In this document: piece by piece, positions 13,002 through 24,336 of the stretch
Numbering within the stretch: position 1 is the first letter of the stretch
Layout of the letters: each line of letters starts with the position of its first letter
Source of the DNA: Pseudeuparius sepicola
Taxonomy: Eukaryota; Arthropoda; Insecta; Coleoptera; Anthribidae
Length of the DNA: 64,000 nt
Assembly (NCBI GenBank): GCA_963920635.1
Contig: OY987303.1
Location: 13,370,175 to 13,434,174, forward strand
Reading direction: 5' to 3'
Translations under genes and position numbers: made by a program
Notes under the pieces: generated by a model
Seen by the model: the letters and a program-made list of their open reading frames with translations, nothing else
What the model was told of the DNA's origin: nothing
Databases searched by the model: none

Positions 13002-14003
13002 CAGGGACTCTTTAAAATAAGGGGACCCAGCACGTCACAGTCTATCAAATAGGAAAAGTGAAGCCTTGTTTTCTGTATATCTCCAAGGAGACCACATAAG
13101 TGGGCTGGTACAAGGTTATGTTATATGTCAGTGTCCAACTGCCATCAGGTTTTATGTGACATGCCAGTGCCATAGATTCCAAAGAAGGCAAAATATTTCC
13201 CATCATAGTTCACAATTTTTAAGTTTTCTAACTTCCAGAGAGTCAATTAAAGGTAATGCGGCCGTCTGTAGTAGTCCCAATAATTGCAACAAGATTTTTC
13301 TTGTCTCACCTTTAGTAATCCTACAATTCCCATTACGTGGGCATTATGTAATAAGTAAGTAGTTCAAAACAAAAATGGTATTTCCTAAATTTTAAATTAT
13401 TAAGCAGGTAGCTTCAGTCAGGTCTTTTTTTAAACAGTTTTTATCTAAAACTACTTATAAGTTTATTTGTGAGGTACCTTGGGAGAGAAATAAAATTACA
13501 AAAATGAGCACCGAGAAAAACAACATGATTAGAACTAGGTACAAGACCTAATCTTATTAGTCCATCCCGAAAGTTCTTTGGGTAGAAGAGAGAAGAAAGT
13601 TCAAGTACGTACCTATTATACCTACATATTATTACAAATTGTTTGAAGAACCTGGTAACAAGGTGTAATAGCGACAAATTCTCAAATAAGCAAAACCGGC
13701 ACTGACTTACCATACTTATATTCCTTAAATTCCTGGAAATAATTCCAGGAAACCAAATTAAAATATAAAATAAATTTGATTCATTTGGCACTTGCTATAT
13801 TCTGTGTTTGTTGACAGAACATTGTCAAGTCTAATTTTTAGAAACCATTATTAATTTTTACTAACAATCAAAGTACCTGTTATATTCATAGATTCTCCAA
13901 TAAAATGGCATACTTGGCATCATTGAGACCATTAGAATGGGGAAAGAAACGGCCTCACCTTGGAAAGTATAATGCTGGGTCCCCTTACTTTAAAGGGTCC
14001 CTG
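13002..14003. mobile_element. hAT-like non-autonomous element, copy 2 (longest)
   Basis: The ends are inverted repeats: CAGGGACTCTTTAAAATAAG on the left and the inverse of it ending GGGTCCCTG on the right, each with GGGACCCAGCA / TGCTGGGTCCC just inside. The perfect 8-bp duplication GTGGATTT (12994-13001 and 14004-14011) is typical of hAT insertions. Copy 3 at 23201-23738 is the same family in the opposite orientation and is about 460 bases shorter. No transposase is encoded, so movement would need an enzyme supplied in trans. Confidence 0.9.
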
Positions 14004-14087
14004 GTGGATTTAATCTAATATTTGGTCGTCCTTAAATAGACATCCTGTATTCAAATCATATTGTATAGATAATATGAAGAATTATCC

Positions 14088-14445
14088 GAGGCGATCTACA
14101 ACAACAAAGACGCATCGCCACAATCGTCTAACAGCATAAAGACGTGAAATCGCCAGACTTTCGAATGCCGCGAATAGCGGAGTTGGGCCGGTGAGTCGTA
14201 TCCAAAACAGGGCAGAGAGAAGTCCTCTCTCCGAGCGACCCCGCGCGGCTCGCAGGTACAAAACTAGTTCTAAAAATAGGGGATGCTCGGGCCGCGCCAG
14301 GTGCCCGAAAGGAACAGGCTCCGGCATAATCCACGGACGTGTTTTTCAGTTGGACAATGTTAGAGTCTGGCCCGCGCGTTAAGTACAAAACGTAAGCTAC
14401 GCGTTTAGCTGCGAAAGGGCCACGTGGAAAACATTTACGTGTCGG
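14088..14445. promoter_or_regulatory. GC-rich island downstream of Vsx, function unknown
   Basis: This segment is much richer in G+C and CpG than its neighbours and is not palindromic. Overlapping frames on both strands have arginine/alanine-rich, non-specific composition and match no family I know. It lies about 9.5 kb beyond the Vsx stop codon. It could be a conserved regulatory element, a non-coding exon or an old repeat. A transposon-end-like GGGCCGTAGCTAGG begins close after it, near 14448. Confidence 0.3.
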
Positions 14446-14787
14446 CAGGGCCGTAGCTAGGGGTGTTCCATGGGGGGGTTAGGTTTAAGGTTAACTTTTT
14501 GAGCATTATCCTCAAATATACCGGGTGAGTTTTTTCGATGGCCACTATGGGGATCTCGGAAACTAGCAGAGCTAGAACAAAGGTTAAATGGGGAAAGAAT
14601 TGCAGTTTTGAATGCTCAATCTAATGCCCCTTTTGGATTTTTAAAAAAGTTCATGGCTCACTAGATATTTTGCTATTTCATCAGATCTCTGTAGCTCCGT
14701 GATTTCTGATTATACAGAAAAACTGTAGAGACAAAAACTGTAGATAATTTTGCGCTTAATAACATAATCTGATCCAATTTTTTATGT

Positions 14788-15737
14788 TGTTTGTGATTTT
14801 TGAGATATGGCATAAACTTTTGTTTTTTTAAATGTAAATTATAGTTGGTTGTGGCCTTATCAAATCGGCCATTTTTTGAGCTTTCCAAAAATATAATACT
14901 CGGCATAGTTATTATAAAAAATAAAAGAGCTGGCAAATTTTCTGATTTTTTTAAATTTTCACTAGTCAGCCATGGAATATTTGCATAATTACGTTCTATT
15001 TTATAATAAGACATACTTCAAACTTTCAAATATTTTATTTTTAGCTGGTAACAAAATGTAACAAAATAAAACAAAAATTAAATAACTCAAATTCAAATTA
15101 TTATTATTATAAAAGGTCACCTTTTAAAATAAAAAATGTGTTCAAACAATCCACCATTATTTATGCAAATATTGCATCTTTTTAAAACTGAATTTGTCGC
15201 CTTTCTTAGAGAGCGCCTGTCGATGCTGGCAATTGCTTCTAAAACAGCTGCTCTTAATTGAACAATTATTGTCTCATACTTTGTTTTGTACTGTTCCCCA
15301 CAACAAGAAATCCAAAACAGACAAATCGGGGGATTGGGGCGGCCAGGAAATAGGTCTATTTCTCCCTATCCAAATTTTGATAGAGCTGATCTAGGTAATT
15401 TCTTACGGGCAAATAATAATTATGTGGTGGACCTCCATCATGATAATTTTTGTTTTATTTTGTTACATGTTGTTACCAGCTAAAAATAAAATATTTGAAA
15501 GTTTGAAGTATTTCTAATTATAAAATAGAACGTAATTATGAAAATATTCCATGGCTTTCTATGTGAAAATTTAAAAAAATCAGAAAATTAGCCATAGCTC
15601 TTTTATTTTTATAATAACTATGCCGAGTATTATATCTTTGGAAAGCTCAAAAAATGGCCGATTTGATAAGGCCGCAGCCAACTATGATTTACATTTAAAA
15701 AACACAAGTTTATGTCATATCTCAAAAATCACAAACA
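14788..15737. repeat. Palindromic element, arms 14788-15056 and 15468-15737
   Basis: Arms of about 270 bases are reverse complements (for example GCCATTTTTTGAGCTTTCC and GGAAAGCTCAAAAAATGGCC; GTTACCAGC/GCTGGTAACA at the inner edges). The spacer of about 400 bases has short coding-like frames that are broken by frame changes. Outside the left arm the repeat continues with another sequence. Outside the right arm it abuts a piece of a different family (15738-15955). Confidence 0.8.
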
Positions 15738-15955
15738 GGGGGGGGTCAGATTTTAAATAAAAAAATGGCTAAATGGTTTTCGTGAAAATCGGGGGTATAA
15801 AAAAATCGCAGCCGGCCCTGGATTTGCATTTTGAAAATAGCAGGAAAATCAAAAGAAGCGGTTTTTGAAGGCCTTTCAAACAAAAGAAAGTTTAGGCGAT
15901 TATCTCCAAAAATGAAGATTTTACGGATTTGTACAGTTTTAAAGTTGGACACCCT
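15738..15955. repeat. Half copy of the 56370-57560 foldback family
   Basis: The blocks TTTTAAATAAAAAAATGGC, TTTTCGTGAAAATCGGGG, GCCCTGGATTTGCATT and GGACACCCTGTACC match the right arm of the element at 56370-57560. Its fusion to an unrelated palindrome points to recombination between foldback elements or a nested insertion. Confidence 0.65.
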
Positions 15956-18900
15956 GTACCTATATATTTGGGGCAAGTCAAATTTGCTAATGAGAATTTT
16001 GAAGATTATTTTTAAAATAGGATAATGAATAATGCAACGACCACTTGCAATAACATGACATTATGTTTTTTCCTGTTGTTCCACCAAAGAAAATGTCTAG
16101 GCATAAAATATTATGTATAACAAAAGAACATCGAAAACGGAAAACGGCATATTTCAGTTTTAGATGCCTTAAAGGTATTTATTTTGAGTTCCTGTTTGTA
16201 GTCAAATTAATACCCAATTAAAATTCGTTGAAATAAGTGTGTCCTTTTTTAAATAGGCGTAAAATGATTTTCAGCAATAATTTCGATTAATGCCAAAAAA
16301 GTTCCTTGGAAGAGTTACCTAATGTAATTATTGTAAAAAAAAAACGGGCTAATTCGTCATCAAGAATACACAGAATCTGTGCTTTGCCTCAATTTTTAGA
16401 ACATAGGCTTCAAGTATCAAAAGAAAAATATGTTAACAACTTCCAAGGCAGTATCATAAACACAGTGATATCGATAGCAGTCAGTTTTATTTATTACATT
16501 AATACCAACATATAAAAAATATAACAACAAATTATAACAAATAAGTTACCATTGAGAGGAATTTGGAAAAACTTTCAGGATATGATTAAAAAAATTTCTT
16601 GAAACATTGAAGCTGATCGATGGACGGCAGAAGTGATACCTTTAGAAGACCATTATAATTAACCACGAAAGTAGAATTAACGGTGCTAATAGCCAATTTA
16701 AAATGCACTTGCTGTAAATTATACTCATCAAACATGCTGAGAGTTTCGCAGAAACAGTTTCAAGAAAAGCAACAAAATTCTCAGTGAAGAATTTTGTCAG
16801 TTTTACGTCGAAACAAGACGAAATTATACGACTATAATGTTTTTTATTGCAAAATAGTGTTTTGGTTTGAGATTTGGGAGGTATAGAGAAGAAAATCAGG
16901 AATGAGAGCTTAGAAATAAAAAAGGTACATAGATACTTAATTTCTATTATTTCTATCTTCTACGTAACTTTTCTGCTGCCTTTCTGAAATATCTACAGGT
17001 ACCAGTTTTCGCTTGGCATCTGTTTTGTTGAAAATTCAAACGGAAAAGCATAGAATTATTGTTTGAATTCTTCGTCAAAGTTTCGACTTATTCAGAAGAT
17101 GTGAAATATCTGATGTATAAAAAGACATTCGCACCGAGTACAGTCTTATAACAAATCAAAATCTGGACAACGTAAGAAAGAAAACAATTTTTTTATCTTC
17201 GTCACAAATTTGCAATTGCAAAATAAAGTGCCCGAATTCCAGAAAAGAACTTCAGCAGCAGTCAGCCAAAACACTATAAAATTTGCGTTGTTCGTTTTAA
17301 ATAATCAAATATCCTGTGCGAGTGCTTGTTTATTGTCTGTATCGCAAAATTAACCTTGCAAAAATTTCCATCGTTCAATTCGACCCATAATAAGTTTGAA
17401 AAAAAAAATCCGAAAATAAAATTGTTGACTACTTTAGTGGCATCAGAAAATGGAAGAAATTGAGAGGCACACTCAAGTTTCAAGCTTTTAATAAAAAAAA
17501 TTCCAGTTTTAAGCGTGATGTATCGGTTTCGTAAATTTCTGTTCTCTAAATTTGCAATGTATTTACAAATTCTCAAGGGCATGCAGTTCAAAAATCGCAA
17601 CCGAACTGTGAACATTGAAACAATATGACTTGCATATCTGTAACCGTAGTTGAAATAGATCCGCTAATTCAAACAAAACGTTGTTCTATTTAGAAAAATA
17701 ATTGCCATAACCGCTCTTTAAAATTGTTTATAGAGCTAGACCACAGCTGGCTTTAATAACAAACGCAGTTTTACATCAAGAACGAGTTATTATCGCATTT
17801 AATGTCGAAACAAAAGATAAGATTATTTGCGTTACCATGTCGTAGAGATAAAACATGTCCAGGAAAACAGTAACAGACTACAGGAAAATATAGGCACTGT
17901 CTGTTTTGAAAATAACAAAAAAATTATCACGTCTGAGGGAAATGTTACCCCCTTTTGTCTAACTCTAACCCACGTTCAAATTCGAAAATAGTATATTGTG
18001 TAACGGGTTATAGAACTGATTTCCCACGAGTATAGTAGTTTGCGGCACGACACCCAGGCGAGTGCTGGAAATCATAAATATAAGTGGGAAATGAACATTC
18101 TGTGTGTTTAGTATTTTTTCTACGATTGTAATAATAGGTGTCTGCGTTCAACATTTGGGTTTATAGTTTTTTATAATTTAAGATAAATACTGGGATAAAT
18201 ATTAACAAAATGTCCCTTATCTATACATATTATTTGTTTATTAACAATATTAAATGATATATTGGTACAGCAATAAAAAACTTTTAGGCATTAATTTCTG
18301 GAATTATATATGCTACCGTCATATATTGCAGCTTCCAAAATGTGATGCCGTGGCGTCGATACTATTATCACTGTGATATTATCTTATTTTCGTTGTCACT
18401 TTATTTTTTTTATAATTTGATAAAAGAATAACCAATGAATTTTTTTCAATATGAAAATACAGGGCTAAATTCGAGGCTAAATTCGACACTTCATAGAGGA
18501 AAAAACGTACAACGCAAACTTAAAAAAATCTCATTTAATGTAGTTTTTAAAGTGGTACGAGATTTGCTATGTTTTAGTTTAGAAAAAATGTATAGCTATT
18601 TAACACTTTCTATTTTTTATTTTTTATTTTGTTGCACGCCATATTTTTTAAAAAATCTTTTTATTCCTCTTGTACTTTCTTTATTTGTTGTGAGTTGGTC
18701 TATCAGCCCTCCAAGGGCTGACGTTGATTTTTAGGACACCCTGTATACGATAGATGAACAACGCTGAACTGTCACATTGACACGTTCGCGAGTGTAGTCG
18801 CGTTTTAAGTCAAAAGTGTGATTCAATCATTTTTTTATTTCTCTATCTTTGTGGCTAGGGGCACAAAGAATAATAATTAAGGATAATAATAATTTTTATA

Positions 18901-20368
18901 ATAAGTATCCCGAATAAGCAGTGAATTCAAATGTAAACTTTATTGAATAACCTTTAAGATAATCCTGCAGCCGAGATAATAAAATGCCAACTTCACACAA
19001 ATTCTGTTTTATGCATTCATTAACTTAATGTTCCATTTATAGACCCTGATAAATTGAGACTCTGAACACCAACGGTATGTTAATGTACAAAATGTATGCT
19101 TAGTAGCAGAAACATGATATTTTGGTGTTCTAAAAGTAGCAGGGTTAATATCTACCCCTTATTTTTAAATACCTTTTAAATGTCGGTAGGTTTGAAGAAT
19201 TAATTTTAAATTTTCGTGCAAAATGTATATTTATATTTTTTAGAAAAACGAATTTATCCTTTTTATTAAGATTTCTAAAGAAAGAAGGCAACGGTAATTT
19301 TCAGCATAAACTCTTTCGAAATGAAGTGGAACTTCATATAAAAGAATAGCCGGGACTCTGAATCAAATTGTGTAATAGGTGATGTTGCTATTGATGTTGC
19401 TCTTCATGTGGCTTTTTTTGAATAAAAAAATTGAATCAAAAGCACTTTAAATATCGTACAGAACACCCTTGAAAGATTTTTGTTTCTTACAATTTTATTT
19501 TTTTAATTAATCTTGTGGGTGGGGGAGTAAGAATAAGATTGTTCAGCTACTTTACAGTCCACATTTTTCGCTAACAAAAATTTTATTGTTCACAAATGGT
19601 CTTTATTTAATAAATAATAACTCAATACCCACTGGGCCCGCCTTTAAATATAGTAATATAAGAATAAGAATATTGTTAAGGACAAGGAAATGAGCTGGTT
19701 TATAGAAGATCTAAAATAAGGATAAAAAAACTTAAAAATTTGTCACACTTTCTATTTTTTATGTTGTTTGTTGTTAGTTAGTTGTATTATTATAATTAAG
19801 TATTATATTTATTGTTCCCTCAAACTTAGTAGACAGTAGAAAATTAAAACAAATATCGACTTTGTAACTATAGTTTATTTTGATTTTAGCTTTTATTTTT
19901 ATTACTATTCGTATTCTTATGGAAAGCTGTAAAAACCCACTTTAAAAGACGAAAAATTTTCGAGTTAGATCATGAGATTCGAGATTCTAGAAATAACTCC
20001 CGCTTGGTCTCAAACTGAGAATTTGTAAAAATGGGAAAAATCGATTAATATACAGGGAGCTTTTATTAAGAGTTACGTTCAAAATACTAGAGTTTCAAAA
20101 TACAAGTGTAAACTACATGTTTTTTATAATATACTTTTTCTCCGACTATTTCCCTCGTCTTAATTTCTACCGATCACAAACGCGCAATTTTGAATTACAA
20201 ATGGTTTCTAGATGGAAAAACTGTATGACAGCAGCACCTGTCAGCAGTTTTTTTGAGTTTACCCGTGGCAAAACTTGACAGCTGTTGTATAATAGGTAGT
20301 ATGTTTTGTAAGCTACGTGTATGCAGAATAATCTGTTACTCATGAAATAGTCTTGTCAAATACCATTC
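15956..20368. other. AT-rich non-coding DNA
   Basis: No gene recognised; several 60-113-codon frames on both strands (for example 17274-17615 minus and 18435-18734 plus) have no family resemblance. A transposon end GGACACCCTGTATA lies near 18733-18746 and a possible start ACAGGGAGC near 20053, both without partners. Confidence 0.4.
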
Positions 20369-20564
20369 GGGCATCTAACTTTTCCTGTGAAAAAATCCAA
20401 AAAACACAATTCTAAGTAATATTTTTTTAACAAAATGCATTCGTGCAGGTGCAAAAATCCTCGTCTTCGACTCGGATTTTTGTTGCCACCAGCACTCATG
20501 CTTCTTGTTGAAATATTACTTAGCAACGTGTTTTTTAGATTTTTTTCGGAAAAATTAGATGCCC
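20369..20564. repeat. 196-bp palindrome with hairpin centre
   Basis: Outer ends read GGGCATCTAA and TTAGATGCCC. The arms share AAGTAATATTT / AAATATTACTTA and GGTGCAAAAATCC / GGATTTTTGTTGCC. The centre is TCGTCTTCGAC. No obvious target duplication. Open frames on both strands here mirror one another and are artefacts of the palindrome. Confidence 0.75.
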
Positions 20565-21680
20565 TTATGATATTACTTACGACAACTCTTTTCAAAAAAG
20601 TATTATCAAAATATTTCTCGAAGTATTAGGTGGCCAGATAAAGGGGAATTTCTTATGTTGTGATCAGATCAAACTTTTAAAATACTTTTCTTTCTCAGCA
20701 TAAAGTTCTACAGGAATATAGTTAATAACCTATAAGAAACGTGCTTGACACTTTACAAAAAAAAAATTGTTCAGTTGTTACAATTTTAAAATTCACTCGC
20801 GGTGAAGAACTCTTTTGATCTTAGTTTTGTCCGAATTTTAAAACTGTAAGCCAACTAAATAATTTTTCCAAGAAATCAATTCTCCTTCAGACCTCAAAGT
20901 ATTCGCCTTAAAGAAGAAAGAACATTATCGAATGGTTGGTGCTATGACAAATAACAGTTTCTTTCCTGGACATTTTTACTCCATCTATTGAACAAACAGC
21001 TTCTTTAGTCCAGATTAGTTTATAGTAGGTATCACAGAATAGTGATAGTATGGTAATGGTAAATTTTCTCTACGGCAGTCAAAATAAAATTACAGAGAGT
21101 TTGCCAAATTATTTTTTTCTAATATTAGGTAATAACTTTTTGGTCAAATTTTTCGTTATATTACTAGATTCTTACTGACTTGATTTTAACTGATTTGAAA
21201 AAAAAAGGTTAGAGCAAAATTAGAAAATTCTCATCAAAGATTTTCTTGGGAGTCTAGTAAAATATGTATTACCTGATTGCCCTGAGTTAATAAGTAATAT
21301 GTAGATATAGCAATTAAAGCATAAAACAATCTATTTATTGAACTATTGAAATACCTAAGTAGACGCCAGAATCTTACAAAATCTCATAAGGAATGTTCAG
21401 AGATTGTAATAAATAAATAATAGGAGCCGAAGCAGTCTTGACACTACATGTTTTTGGCTTATATTTCAAAGTAGCTTAGATCTGAACGATTTTCAAAAAT
21501 ACGGAGAACATTATGTGTTGAAAAAAGGTGTTCAAAATTATAGAAGTTCTAATATTATCATAATTTTCAAGCCTACTTCTGGTGTATTTTCTCATTGAAA
21601 GGAACTCTAGTATCTTTACCAATATATGACTACAAAATAAAATTAAACCTTCATCTAAGCATTAAGTAAATGAATATATA
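20565..21680. other. AT-rich non-coding DNA
   Basis: No gene, RNA gene or repeat structure recognised. Confidence 0.45.
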
Positions 21681-22858
21681 CAGGGTGTTTCTAAATTATG
21701 GTGCCAACGTAATATGACAGATAGAAAATGTCATTTTGAACAAAAAATTTCCTATAAACATGGGTTCTAAAATGCATAACAAGAAAATTACAGGGTGATG
21801 AAAGTATAGTTTGAAAAACATCTTTATCGCAATAACTTCTACAGAAGTTATGCAATTTAAATGAAACTTGGTGCAATTTTTTATTAACTGAAGTGCAACA
21901 ATTTTGTATAAAAACGATTTATTCCCATCGACCAGAGGCGGAGGGGCGGGGTAGCACAATGAGTTTTCTACTCATAACTTTTTTGAGGTTATCTTTTTGG
22001 TCTCGCCGGTTCATCATTTTAGTGAGTGCATCTTTTTATTTTGCAACAAAAATGTACTCTTGTTTCATAACGATAAAATCAACCGTTTGCGTTGAAATCG
22101 GCAAAATGTGCCCCAAAACACCTGTTAACTCCAAAATTCGAAAAATAAAATTATCTCCTACCGCATTTAGACGTTTTACAGATGAATTGTACGTTCAAAA
22201 TTAAGAAAAAATGCCTAATGGATATTGAGTAAAACATCACTGGTTTTGCTGAAATATGGATTTCAAAATTTTGTCGACTTCAATCAGTTCCATTTTGAAA
22301 GCGAAACATTTTTGATACATAGTTCATAGGGAATTTTTTGTCACTTTAAATGGTACAATTATTTTGCAAAATTTGAAAGCGGTAGTTGAAAATTTTATTT
22401 TTCGAATTTTGGAGTTAACAGGTGTTTTGGAGCACATTTTGCCGATTTCAACGCAAACGGTTGATTTTATCGTTATGAAACAAGAGTAGATTTTTGTTGT
22501 AAAATAAAAAGATGCACTAAAATCATGAACCTGCGAGACCAAAAAGATAACCTCAAAAAAGTTATGAGTTGAAAACCCATTGTGCTACCCCGCCCCTCCG
22601 CCTCTAGTGAATGGGAATAAATCGTTTTTACACAAAATTGTTGAACTTCAGTTACTAAAGAATTGCACCAAGTTTCATTTAAATTGCATGACTTCTGTAG
22701 AAGTTATTGCGGTAAAGATATTTTTCAAACTATACTTTCATCACCCTGTAACTTTCTTATTGTGCATTTTAGGTCCCATGTTTATAGGAACCTTTTTGTT
22801 CAAAATGACATTTTCTATCTGTCATATTATGTTGGCACCATAATTTAGAAACACGCTA
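21681..22858. repeat. 1.18-kb palindromic element (CAGGGTGTTTC ends, TA flanks)
   Basis: Starts CAGGGTGTTTCTAAATTATG after TA (21679-21680). The right arm ends CATAATTTAGAAACACGC followed by TATA. The arms mirror each other for several hundred bases. The inner module around TTTCATAACGATAAAATCAA (about 22066 plus, 22468 minus) also occurs inside the differently ended element at 58678-59823. Paired frames such as 21696-21959 minus and 22580-22843 plus are the same arm read twice. Non-coding. Confidence 0.85.
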
Positions 22859-23200
22859 TATATTCCTTTACTCAATGATTTAAGCGAATATTTTTTACAA
22901 TACCTAGTTTCATTGCATCATTTTACAAATATCTCATTGTGACTCCACGAACATCTAGGTACTTCCAAATTTATTTTTGTGCCATTTAGACACAGTACGT
23001 AAAAAAAGCCGTAAATTTTGTATTAAAAAGTTTGCACGTTAACCAAAACCACCAGAAAAATAAAAGTATTCTTAGGGCTGACACATCGCCTGCAGATACT
23101 AGCATTGAGTCACGAGTTTTGTGTGAAAAATACCATATGATTGTAAATGAATTGCAGCAAATATCGTTGTAGATATTTATCGTCATTCGATAGTTATAAT

Positions 23201-23738
23201 CAGGGACTCTTTAAAGTAAGGGGACCCAGCATTATACTTTCCAAAGTGAGGCCTATTCTTTCCTCATTCTAATGGTGCAGTGATGCCAAGTATGCCATAT
23301 TATTGGAGAATCTATGAATAAAACAAGTACTTTGATTGTTAGTAATAATTAATAACGGTTTCCATGATTTTTAAAAATTAGACTTGACAATGTCGTGTCT
23401 ACAAATACAGAATATGGCAACTGTCAAATGAAACAAATTTATTGTATAGTTGAAATTCTTTAATTGCCACATCTGAGTATCTGGAAGTTAGAAAACTTAA
23501 AAATTGTGAATTATGATGGGAAATTTTTGCCTCCTTTAGAATCTATGGCACTATCTTATCACATAAAACCTGATGGCAGTTGGACACACTGACTTGTAAC
23601 AGAACCTTGTACCAGCCCCGTGCCAGCCCCCTTGTGGTCTCCTTGGAGTCTACAGAAAACAAACTTCCCCTCAAGGCTTCACTTTTCCTATGCGATAGAC
23701 TGTGAAATGCTGGGTCCCCTTATTTTAACGAGTCCCTG
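23201..23738. mobile_element. hAT-like non-autonomous element, copy 3, in Vsx 3' flank
   Basis: Ends CAGGGACTCTTTAAAGTAAG and AACGAGTCCCTG are inverted repeats of the family. The perfect 8-bp duplication GTTATAAT flanks it (23193-23200, 23739-23746). It lies 113 bases past the Vsx stop codon on the gene's own strand and is likely part of, or next to, the 3' UTR. On the minus strand it carries AATAAA (23438-23443) and ATTAAA (23459-23464). Confidence 0.9.
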
Positions 23739-23850
23739 GTTATAATAATTATTATGCCACTTAGTTAAATGCATCCCAAAAATTTACGTTCCGGACATCC
23801 TCACCGCAAGAAAAGAACACCACCGTCTACGCCCCCTAACCCTCATTGTG
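23438..23850 (-). other. Vsx: Probable Vsx 3' UTR, ending inside a hAT-like element
   Basis: Inferred only. After the Vsx stop the minus strand shows no poly(A) signal in the 112 bases before the transposon boundary. The first ATTAAA and AATAAA signals, about 390-410 bases after the stop, lie within the inserted element. Transcript data would be needed to place the true end. Confidence 0.3.
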
Positions 23851-24275
23851 TCAGAAGATCCCCTGCGTCGTCTCCCCACTAACCTCTGGATGGTGCAGGT
23901 TGTTGGCGTTCGCGTCGCAGTGACCTTGCGGCCTGCCGCCCATCATCAAGTTGTGGCCCATGAGCTTCGCCTGGTGTTCCTGGGCCTTCGCCCTCAGGCA
24001 CGCTATGGAGTTGTTCCTGAACGCCTCCGGGTCTTCGGGGTAGGCGTTCTGGGGCGGGGGCTGGGGGTTGATGCCGGACAGCGGTTCCTTGCTGTCCGCC
24101 GCTGGGGGTATGCTGACCGGTCCGGAGGTAGGCTGAGACTGCTGGCTGGCGTTTTGGGCCGAGGCGACGCTGTTGTCGCTGGTGTCGGTCCTCATGGAGG
24201 TGGTCTCCTCGTGGTCGCTGGAGTGGTCGGTCTCTTTGAGGTGTTCGGCTGCCTCCAGGGATTTTCGGTGCATGC
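23851..24275 (-). CDS. Vsx: Vsx homeobox protein, terminal coding exon (OAR motif)
   Basis: Last exon of a Vsx/Chx10-class paired-like homeodomain transcription factor. The splice acceptor on the minus strand is TTCCAG (AG at 24277-24276) and the exon begins GC-ATG-CAC. The two leading bases complete the glycine codon left by the upstream exon, giving WLLG-MHRKSLEAAEHLKE, the characteristic end of the Vsx CVC region. It then encodes 140 residues and a TGA (23851-23853). Residues 10-80 are Ser/Thr/Gln/Pro-rich and probably disordered. Residues 85-103 (FRNNSIACLRAKAQEHQAK) form an OAR motif, a C-terminal element of many paired-like proteins. By analogy with its family the protein acts in the nucleus in eye and neural development. 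Whether it is the Vsx1 or Vsx2 paralogue cannot be settled from two exons. Confidence 0.93.
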
Positions 24276-24336
24276 CTGGAACAGTGGAGAAGTGTTGGTT
24301 AGGTTTTAACAAAGGTTTTGTTGGAAATTAAACATA

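Noticed and set aside
13441..13791. 116-codon minus-strand frame inside hAT copy 2
   Set aside because: Lacks any hAT transposase motif (no dimerisation block or BED finger) and is absent from copy 3.
17274..17615. 113-codon minus-strand frame
   Set aside because: No family resemblance, random-looking composition, no supporting context.
21696..22843. Pairs of nearly identical 60-100-codon frames on opposite strands
   Set aside because: They are one arm of a palindrome read twice, with no independent coding signal.
23848..24309. 153-codon open frame on the plus strand opposite the Vsx terminal exon
   Set aside because: It is the complement of a clearly coding exon with splice signals and an OAR motif; its valine/glycine/arginine-rich composition is that of an antisense shadow.
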